Part shown: piece by piece, positions 23,174 to 31,927 of the stretch | Position numbering within the stretch: the stretch's first letter is position 1 | Layout of the letters: each line of letters starts with the position of its first letter | Assembly: GCA_013350335.1 (NCBI GenBank) | Contig: CM023536.1 | Span: forward strand, 46,322,314 to 46,386,313 | Source: Chimonanthus salicifolius | Taxonomy: Eukaryota > Streptophyta > Magnoliopsida > Laurales > Calycanthaceae | Direction of reading: 5' to 3' | Length of the DNA stretch: 64,000 nt | The notes under the pieces: model-generated | Database searches by the model: none | Told to the model about the DNA's origin: nothing | What the model saw: the letters and a program-made list of their open reading frames with translations, nothing else | Translations under genes and position numbers: made by a program

Positions 23174-25879
23174 ATGGTGTCATCTGAAATGCTGTCGCTT
23201 GGAAGCTCTTTGCCGGTGCAGGTGCCCAACGTGCAAGAGCTGGCCAGAGAGCCGATTATCACAGTCCTACAACGATACCTACGACCTGACCAAGAGTTTC
23301 CAGCCACCTTATCCAATGAATCTCTTCCTGCAATTCCTACTATTCACATGAAGAAATTGCTAGTTGATGAATCCTTGCCTTTTGAACTTGAGAAGCTGCA
23401 CTCTGCATGCAAAGACTGGGGTCTCTTTCAGGTCTTCATGCAATTTTCTCATTCATTTGACTTTTTTAAACTTGATTTTCACAAATTTTTTCATTAAAGA
23501 CCACGAAAAGAAAGTCAAGAATTTACGGCTCCACACTCTCCCGAAAATTTGACATCGACGCAGGAAAAAAGAAAGGATGATAATTTTTTTCTCACACCAC
23601 CGGACGAAATCAAACACAAGGAGAAGGATCTTAGGCTCTGACACCATGTGAAATAATACAGTGTCTTCCTCAATCAAAGAGAGACCCTGAACTTTATTGA
23701 TAGAAAAAGAGAAATACAAATATTACATGCAAATAAATAAAAGAGAAAACTCTTAAAAGAGACAAATACATCTTTAATAATCTCTAATTAAATAAATAAT
23801 AAATATATCATCTAAATTTAAATATATCTCAACAGAGTCAAGCTAAATACTTTTGAGTTTTCAAATTATGGTTGGATCAAGTCTTTAAAATAGGATACTA
23901 CCCTTCAAAATAGGATATTTATGCTTTGAACTACGCCTGCAGTTGGTATACCACAGTGTCAGCTCATCACTGATTGAGAAGATGAAATCTGAAACCCAAC
24001 AACTTTTCAACCTTCCCCTACAAGAGAAGAAGAAGTATTGGAAGCAACCTGGATCTGTTGAGGGCTTCGGCCAGTCCTATGTTGTCGTCTCGGAGGAACA
24101 TAAGCTTGATTGGGGTGATCTGTTCTCTATGGTTACCCTCCCAACCAGTCCAAGGAATCACTCTCTATTAGAAAAACTTCCTCTCGTTTACAGGTTTCCT
24201 TCTTTGTTTCTTTCCTTCCATAGTCAAGAATGTCTTCAATCCATGATTTTAGCTTCATTTTCATGTTTGCAGAGAAACTGTAGCAACTTATGCATTGGAG
24301 GTGCAAAAGCTGGCTTTGGATATGTTGGGATTCATGGCTAAAGCTTTGGGAATGGATGTTGAAGAGATAAATGAGTTCTTTGCAGATGGGTATCAAGAGA
24401 TGAGGAGTAACTACTATCCACCGTGTCCTCAACCTCAACAAGTGATTGGTCTTGCTCCACACTCAGACGCAAATGCGATTACCATCTTACTACAAATTAA
24501 TGAAGTTCAAGGACTTGAAATTAAGAAAGATGGGACGTGGATTCCTGTCAAGCCAATCCCAAATGCATTTATAATAAATGTAGGAGACATGTTGGAAGTG
24601 AGTTGCTTGAATCAATGGTTGAAATATTTTTTTCTTGTGTTAGAGAAATCTTTAGATCTTGACAAGAAATTTATAATAAATTTTAAATTTAAACTTGTGC
24701 CTGTAACCATTTTTGATAAATGATATGGTGTCTTCCTTAATCAATGAGAGCCCTGGACTGTATTTATAGAGAAAGAGAAATACAAATATGGCAGGTAAAA
24801 TAAATAAGAGGAAAATACATCTTTAGTAATCTCTAATTAAAGAAATACTAAATATATCTTCATAATTAATAAAGAAATCTCTAAATATATTTTAATACGC
24901 CCCTGCAAGCTGAAGCATATATAGAAAGGAACACGAAACTTGGAAATTACAAAAAAATGACATATTAATTGGCCACGAAAATTTATTAGCAGTGCATTAA
25001 TTGGCTACAAACATTTGTTGAATTAGCAGCACACTGACTGGCTGCGAAGATTTGTTGAACATTGACATATTTAAGTTTGGTTTCTCCATTCAACTCCATT
25101 GTAAATCATATCTTCAATTATTCCACTATATATGATATCTTTATTTATTTCTTAATTCCATAAGTCTTGCTTGTCACTTAATTATTTTTCCCATATTTAT
25201 CATTTTTTATACTCCTTGGTAGATAATAACGAATGGAGCTCATAAGAGTGTTCTACATCGTGGAACTGTAAATTCAACACAAGAGAGGCTCTCTGTAGCC
25301 GCATTCTGCTGCCCAAGACTAACGGCTGAGATTGGGCCATCACGCAGTCTAATCGGCCCGCAGAACCCGCCACTTTACAGAAGAGTGATTATGGAAAAAT
25401 ACTTGAAAGATTACTTGCGGCTAGATCAGATGCAGACATCTGTGGACTTGAACAAAGTTTCATTTTCGATCCAGGTGAGTGAGGAGCAACCTGACAGATA
25501 CAGACTCCCAGTCGAAAGGTTTGGCTCTTTGGATCTATATATGGACCGAAGTCCAAGTTCAATCAGTTGGTGCGAAAGCCCACCACACCAGGCGTGTGAG
25601 GAGCAAACTGATAGATACGGGCTCCAAGTCAAAAGGTTTGACTCTTTGGATCTATGTAAGGGCCGAAGCCCAAGTTCAATCAAATGGGGCGAAAGCCCAC
25701 CACACCAAGCGAATGAGGAGAAAACTGACGAATACGGGCTCCAAGTCGAAAGGTTTGGCTCTTTGGATCAATATATGGGCCGAAGCCCAAGTTCAATCAG
25801 CCGGTGCAAAAGGCCACCACACCAGGTCCACCAAGCCAGCAAACACCCACACGTGCTTAAGCCCAAGCTTGTTGCATGA
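23174..25879 (+). CDS. 2-oxoglutarate/Fe(II) dioxygenase copy 1 (SRG1/codeine O-demethylase-like) with a repeat-bearing C-terminal extension
   Basis: Exons 23174-23431, 23943-24193, 24273-24597 and 25223-25879, all with GT-AG borders and matching phases, give 496 residues; the family is usually about 350-370. These soluble enzymes oxidise specialised metabolites using 2-oxoglutarate, O2 and Fe(II); the substrate cannot be told. The DIOX_N region starts VQVPNVQELA near residue 17. Iron ligands are H233 and D235 (PHSDANAITILL) and H290 (SVLHRGTVN); R300 and S302 (ERLSV) would bind 2-oxoglutarate. YYPPCPQP precedes the core. Exon 2 begins LVYHSVS where LVNHGVS-type is usual, so the conserved NHG is changed. 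I chose ATG 23174 because it gives the family N-terminus; an in-frame ATG upstream at 23093 adds a non-conserved peptide. After NPPLYRRVIMEKYLKDYL the normal C-terminus is replaced and three 39-residue repeats follow. Possibly expressed, possibly damaged. Confidence 0.8.
23635..23834 (-). mobile_element. LTR plus PBS of a copia-like element in intron 1 of copy 1
   Basis: 23647-23834 runs from TGTGAAATAATAC to ATCTCAACA (minus: TGTTGAGAT...TTTCACA). The adjacent 23635-23646 reads TGGTGTCAGAGC on the minus strand, an initiator-Met-like PBS. About 110 bp of internal leader (23520-23634) remains; the rest is gone. Confidence 0.65.
24721..24910 (-). mobile_element. Related LTR fragment with polypurine tract in intron 3 of copy 1
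   Basis: 24724-24895 shares TGTCTTCCT-TAATCAA, AGAGAAAGAGAAATACAAATA and TAATCTCTAATTAA with the intron 1 LTR. On the minus strand a TTGCAGGGGCG polypurine-like tract (24896-24907) abuts it, so this looks like the 3' LTR of the same family. Confidence 0.55.
25480..25831 (+). repeat. Three tandem 117-bp units inside the last exon of copy 1
   Basis: Units start TGAGGAG at 25480, 25597 and 25714, exactly 117 bp apart, so each encodes 39 residues in the same frame (SEEQPDRYRLPVERFGSLDL..., CEEQTDRYGLQVKRFDSLDL..., NEEKTDEYGLQVERFGSLDQ...). All three stay open. A strong consensus donor CAG/GTGAGT spans 25472-25480, at the first unit. Confidence 0.9.
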
Positions 25880-26436
25880 CTCGGTCACCACCGACTCCCC
25901 TTGATTTCAAATGGAGTCCCAGTTGTGGTGGGAGGTCCTAATCAGGTTAGGATTAGGCCTCCCTTAGCCAACGAGTATTAGGATTGGTTAATTTGAAATT
26001 AAAAAATAATTAGTGGCTCTGAATGAGGCGTGAGGGTCGGCTCATCCAAGTTCCAGGGTTCTTTTTGTGTTTTTGTTTTTTTATTATTATCTATAAATAG
26101 CTTGTATTCTGCAGATTTGGGCAGACTTAATTAGTGAAATAAACTCTTGTTTTCCAAAGGAAAATCTATTTGAAACTGGGAACGTTCAGTTCAAGGCCGA
26201 GTCAGACAGTTTGCATTATTGAGTTCTGACGAGTTAGGGTGAGTTTAAGGGTTATTTGCGAACAAACCTCCATAACCCAGGTAGGCCTATACTCTTTTAA
26301 GCATTTGGGTTTAATTGAATCAAATTTGTTGGTTTAATAGACCTGTTAAACTGATTGAGTTGATTAAACTGGGGAGTTAAATCGGATAACTGATTCAGTT
26401 GTGTGGAGTTGTTGGCAGAGATTTGTGACCAAATCT
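25832..26436 (+). mobile_element. Probable LTR-like retroelement remnant after copy 1
   Basis: TATAAATAG at 26092-26100, followed 38 bp later by AATAAA at 26138-26143, looks like the promoter and poly(A) signal of an LTR. Termini, PBS and target duplication were not found, so the assignment is tentative. The tandem repeats at 25480 may belong to the same element. Confidence 0.4.
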
Positions 26437-27222
26437 TAAGGGAGATTAAGGAATTATCGTTGGGTTTGGAAGTATCTTTCTCTCAGATTACTAGATCAGC
26501 AAATGGGGTAGCGGATTTCCTCGCAAAGAATGGTGTAGATGGGGCGATCCGTGGCACTTTCTATACCCCGGCTGAGTAGTTCTTTGGGGGCATTGATTGT
26601 TGATGTTTTTGTGGGATTTTATTGTTCTTTTTTTTGGGTGGGGGCTTATTTCTCATAGGTTTCCCCCCCTTTTTTATTTTCTTCTTGTATTGTAATCCTT
26701 TTATTAATGAAAGTCTACTCTTAACTGTTTAAAAAAAAAAAAAAAATTAGATATTCCATTTTGAAGGGTATACATAGATATAACAAGCAAATACTTCAAT
26801 GAAATATCTTAAAATTCAAAACTTAAAAAATATTAGCCCCTCAAAAGCCTGATGTGCCTTGGGTAGCCTTGGGCTTCTGCAATATAAACGGGCTTGAGTT
26901 ATCAGAGGGCAGAACTCGACCTGAACCTGGCCCAAGGAAGATATAATTGTAAAATCCTACTAAGTCCAATTATATGTGTTAAACCCATTTACATGGGATA
27001 ATTAGACGAGATGATAACAGAAGGCCGTTTACAATTACGGTAGGGTGTGATGGATTCATGTCTGATCTTAATTAATTATATCAAATGGTTACCTGCACAC
27101 ATCTGCGGTGTATAATGCCGGCCACCTAAATATAGAGTTCATTAAATAGAATAGTGATGGGTGTGTTGGAATGTTATATTTTTAAAGATTTTGAAATTTA
27201 AAGATTAAAAGAATAATTTAAA
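26437..27222. repeat. Left arm of a 0.78 kb inverted duplication
   Basis: Its reverse complement matches 30212-30993 closely, including the end of the LINE, the LINE target-site copy and the intron sequence beyond it. 26437-26745 is the LINE 3' end with an A-tail in plus orientation (ending GTFYTPAE then stop). The match begins at TAAGGGAGATTAAGG on the left and ends near ATAATTTAAACT. Confidence 0.9.
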
Positions 27223-28800
27223 CTAATTTTTCATCTTTCAACCCATCCATTTTTAATTCTGTTCAATATATTAAATTTTTACCAAATTTTGATGTTAACT
27301 TTAAATTATTACCTAAATTATAAACATTTGTATTTCATGTAGGCCCTTTTCTTTAATATGATTTGTCGAGCAGAAAAGATTAATATATAAATATGATGTC
27401 AAGAATTAGTTTAATTGATTTATAAATGTTAATAGCTTAAAATGTGGTTTAGATTTTTAAATTTTATAATAAAAGTGTAATTTAATTGATTACCATCCAC
27501 TGAGACATGAAAATGGTAGGACCCACTATAAAAAAAGAAGTTATAGTTCTATTTTACCTCCTCTTACCTAGAAAGGTCTTGAATCCGAACCCAAATGACC
27601 AAAATTAAAAAAAGCCCATTCAAGTACTCTTTTTTTTTATTTTAAGCCCATTAGTTTTTATCCATCTACCTCACCTCAAGTTCAAAATATTTTTTATATT
27701 TCCACCATTTTCCATACTTGAATAGCCCCACATGAAATTGAAGTCCTTATCAAGAATAATTTTTCATCTCAATTTTTAATTTATTCAGTTTTTTATAGAA
27801 ATTTGGGTCGGGTTACTTTGAGTTGGGTTGGATTGAATTGAAAAAGAAATTTGGATCTAGTTAACTCGGTAGTGGAAATTTTGGTAAACATTTAAAGGCC
27901 AATATTATATGGATTTGATCATCAATTGAGAACAAAAATATTTATACTCTATATCAGGGGTTAAAAAAAATGGTAACAGCTGATATATCGGTCGAGAACC
28001 GAATATCGGCCGATAAATATCTCACTCTTATTATTATTATTTTTAATTAAAAAACCAATATTAGTCGAATTCGACGATATATATCGAATATCGGCCGATA
28101 CATATCGCATCGGCCAATATTAATTTTCCTACTCTTTATCCATATAATCACCTCTTAAATGAGTTTAAATTTATTAAATTTATAATCAATGTAATAGCAT
28201 ATCTAGTTAGTGGGTCTCGCACCATCGCTAGTATATCTCCCCTAGCTTAACTCTTGTAAACAGAAAAGAACTTGTGTGCAGGTAGATTATGATTATTTTA
28301 ATGAGTCATGAAAAAGTATGTCTTTCTGAATAATAAAAAATTATGTAATTGATTGATTAATATAAGAATTATTGTACCGTAAAAACTGATATTTATTTAA
28401 TATTATTATTTTAAATGTTTAAATTAAAAATAAGTTATTAGATAAATAATTTTATTTTTTAATTAAATTGATAAAGATGTATTAAATAAAAATGATAAAA
28501 AATTAAATCTAAAAATCTAAAAATAATTTTAATAAATTGAATTCCTCGGCATTAAAAAACACGAGCATCATAAACACGAAGGGGTTGGCCTATTAGTTGA
28601 TACACAACACTTCAGAATTAAGGTTTTGAGTTCAATCCCTCTTAACTCCAATAAAGGGTCACTTTTCGTAAGATATGTATAGAGTAAGATCTCACTGCTT
28701 GAACCTGACATGTGTATAGAGAGACGTGTACATACCCTCAAGGACTAGTCCAGCGAAATTACAGAGATACTTAAACACCTTCGATCGTAAAAAAAAACAC
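27223..28800. other. Upstream block of copy 2, paralogous to 47866-50215
   Basis: Long stretches align with the sequence upstream of copy 3 (for example CATCCATTTTTAATTCTG, GATTTGTCGAGCAGAAAAG and CCATCCACTGAGACAT). It lacks the foldback element and the 222-bp duplication found in the copy 3 block. 27970-28130 is rich in ATATCGGCCGATA-type palindromes. Confidence 0.75.
28577..28800 (+). mobile_element. SINE-like element upstream of copy 2
   Basis: The head is GGGGTTGGCCTATTAGTTGA, with a box B-like GAGTTCAATCCC near 28628; it ends in an A-run at 28788-28797. The same insertion is present at 50005-50215 upstream of copy 3, so it predates the duplication. Confidence 0.65.
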
Positions 28801-29367
28801 CAGCAACTATGATCGACTACTTCCGAGATTCTCTTCCATCGATTCCCACCATCGACATGAGTAGACTGCTTCTTCAAGAATCGACTACTTCCGAGCAAGA
28901 GAGGCTGATCTCTGCTTGCAGAGAATGGGTTTCTTTCAGGTCTTCTTCCTTTTCTACTTCACCTCTTTCATGTGATTTTATTTAAATTTAATTAATAAAG
29001 AGAATAGAATATAATAAGGGATGTAGATCTATCTTCTGTTCATTTGTGGTGTCTCTCTCATTTTTCATAAAAAGATAATATTGTATTAATTAGAGAAATA
29101 TTAACATATAACTGTACAATATGTTTGAAAAAAAAAAAAAACCCACCTGAGATTGACTCAAGTTACTTATTGGTTAGAGGCAAATTTGAATTTTGAGTTT
29201 TTTTTTTTTATTAAGCAGTAATCAAGTGGGTTTTTAAAGCGTAACTTCGTATGATACTATGATCATTTTCACATTGATGTGTCTTGGAGACTGTGATATA
29301 ATTTAATAATAAGCTTTACAAATTAAACACTTAAAAAAATTAACCAACATTTTTATCCTTTCATCAT

Positions 29368-29538
29368 GAGTAGCCATTTATACACCCGATTTATTTTTTA
29401 GGGGACATCCAACTTCAATTTTTTGTGGGGAGCAATTCATCAATTTTTAAAAAAACTGAAGAACAAAATGGTAATTTCAGACGAAATTTTGAAATCGAGT
29501 GTATATTAAAAGAAAAGTCGGGTGTGTAGTAGCCACCC
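29368..29538. mobile_element. 171-bp MITE, hAT-like, in intron 1 of copy 2
   Basis: Flanked by TTCATCAT on both sides (29360-29367, 29539-29546), an 8-bp target duplication. Ends are imperfect inverted repeats: GAGTAGCCATTTATACACCC on the left and, reverse-complemented, GGGTGGCTACTACACACCCG on the right. Copy 3 has a single TTCATCAT at the same place (51719-51726), the empty site. No coding frame. Confidence 0.88.
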
Positions 29539-30211
29539 TTCATCATTTCTAATTTGATTATTGGCTTCATTGATTGATATTTATTGTGTGTGTAATTGAG
29601 AAACACCAATTGATGGGCTCCACTGATTCTATCACATGCATTAATTATTAATTCGAATTTATGATGCAAATCACCTAGCTGCTAGATTTGATGATGGTAG
29701 AGTTAATCAATGTCATAAATATCTTCAATATTTCGATAAATATTATTTAGTAATTTATCTATTGATTTAACTTTTAATATATCATAATATTATTCTGATC
29801 ATTATTTAAAATGTCTAATGTCATTTAATTACATTTTTTTAAAAAAAAACTTATACATACATTTCCTAATAGTTATTTTCAAAACATTTTATGTTTTAAT
29901 GTTTCTCTAAAACACCTGATAAAATCAAATAACTGAAACTATCTCAATATTATCTTGTATCAGTCATATTTTTGTAATAGTATTTGTAATTGAGGTTGGG
30001 CCTTAGCCCCTAACTTGAACGCCAATAACTTAATCTCACTTGGACTTGGGCTGGTTTTGGAGTAAGGCTAGGTTAGATTCAGAAATTCTCAATTTCTGAA
30101 AAAAGAGAGTAAGTGATAGATTTGTCCGAAAGGTTATTGTTTATATATGTGGTTGAACAAAAATTATTTTAATTGAATTAATTAAATCACATTTTTAAAT
30201 ACTTAAAATTT

Positions 30212-30993
30212 GATTAGTTTAAATTATTCTTTTAATCTTTAAATTTCAAAATCTTTAAATATATAACATTCCAACACACCCATCACTATTCTATTTAATG
30301 AACTCTATATTTAGGTGGCCGGCATTATACACCGCAGATGTGTGCAGGTAACCATTTGATATAATTAATTAAGATCGGACATGAATCCATCACACCCTAC
30401 CGTAATTTTAAACGGCCTTTGTTATCATCTCGTCTAATTATCCCATGTAAATGGGTTTAACACATATAATTAGGATTTTACAATTATATCTTCCCTGGGC
30501 CAGGTTCAGGTCGGGTTCTGCCCTCTGATAACTCAAGCCCGTTTATATTGCAGAAGCCCAAGGCTACCCAAGGCGCATCAGGCTTTTGAGGGGCTAATAT
30601 TTTTTAAGTTTTGAATTTTAAGATATTTCATTGAAGTATTTGCTTGTTATATCTATGTATACCCTTCAAAATGGAATATCTAAATTTTTTTTTTAAACAG
30701 TTAAAAGTAGACTTTCATTAATAAAAGGATTACAATATAAGAAGAAAATAAAAAAAGGAGGGGGGGGGAACCTATGAGAAATAAGCCCCCACTCAACAAA
30801 AAGAACAATAAAATCCCACAAAAACATCAACAATCAATGCCCCCAAAGAACTACTCAGCCGGGGTATAGAAAGTGCCACGGATCGCCCCATCTACACCAT
30901 TCTTTGCGAGGAAATCTGCTACCCCATTTGCTGATCTAGTAATCTGAGAGAAAGATACTTCCAAGCCCAACGGTAATTCCTTAATCTCCCTTA
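30212..30993. repeat. Right arm of the 0.78 kb inverted duplication
   Basis: This is the original copy: intron 1 sequence (30212-30668) in common with copy 3 (52600-53210), the LINE target duplication (30669-30686) and the LINE 3' end (30687-30993). Confidence 0.9.
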
Positions 30994-31927
30994 CCAAGGC
31001 GATCAGTCTCTAAGGTGGACGTTTCAAACCCTTTGCCCATTTGACAGCATTGGAAGAGTCACTTTCAATAATTAACTTCTCCCCCCCTAATAAGGCCCCT
31101 AAGGAAAGAGCTCTCCTAATACCAAGAAGTTCCGCCTTATTAGATTCTTTAATTCCAACAGACTCCGAAAATGCAACACGAGTAAAACCCAGATGATTCC
31201 TAAGCGCACCTCCAATCCCGGCTGGTCCTAGTTTTCCTTTAGATGACCCGTCAACATTAAACTTCCAAAAACCTAAGGGCGGAGGAGTCCAATCTAACTT
31301 CGGTTTGCCTCTCTTATATGTGGGTGCCAAACAACCATCCCAAGAGAGGCACAAATCCTCCACCTTGAAATCCTTAAAATCCTTATTAGCACAAATCCAT
31401 GAACATAATCTCCACTTTGCACATTCAAAAAGCTCGCCGAACTCCACCCTACTACCCTAAAAAACTCTAGAGTTCCTCTCTCTCCAAATTGACCACAGTA
31501 CTGCCGCCGGAATAGTATTCCACACCACTTTCTTACGACGATGCAAATGAGCCAACGGCCAAGATTCCAACAAGCCCTCCCACGAACTAGGGTTGACCCA
31601 CGAAACTCCCAACAGGTTGACGAACTTACTCCATAATCTCCAAACCACTGGGCAAGTGACAAAAAGATGGTCCAGAGACTCTTCAGCCAATTCACAAAGG
31701 GGACAGAAAGAGTCCTCAACAGGACCTAAGAGTCCCCTACGACTAAGTTCCAACCTAGTTAGAATCCTTCGTTTTGTCCCAAACCAGGTGAACATTTGAA
31801 CTCTAGGAGGAGCCAGATTATTCCAAATAATCGCCTGAGAAAAAGAAGGACCCTCCAAACAAAGTTGAGTAAGCTCAGACAGCGACTTAACCGAAAAAAG
31901 TCCAGAAGGATCCCCATCCACACCCAT
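30851..31927 (-). pseudogene. LINE zf-RVT and RNase H region
   Basis: zf-RVT: HLFVTCPVVWRLW after CPLCELAEESLDH. RNase H: FWKFNVDGSSKGKLGPAGIG (first D), ESNKAELLGIRRAL (E), LIIESDSSNAVKW (D), and ITRSANGVADFLAKNG near the end (final D). Stops at 31457 (after NSRVF) and 31010-31012 interrupt one frame; a shift near 31900 separates it from RT. The end GTFYTPAE is shared with the inverted arm at 26437. Confidence 0.88.
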
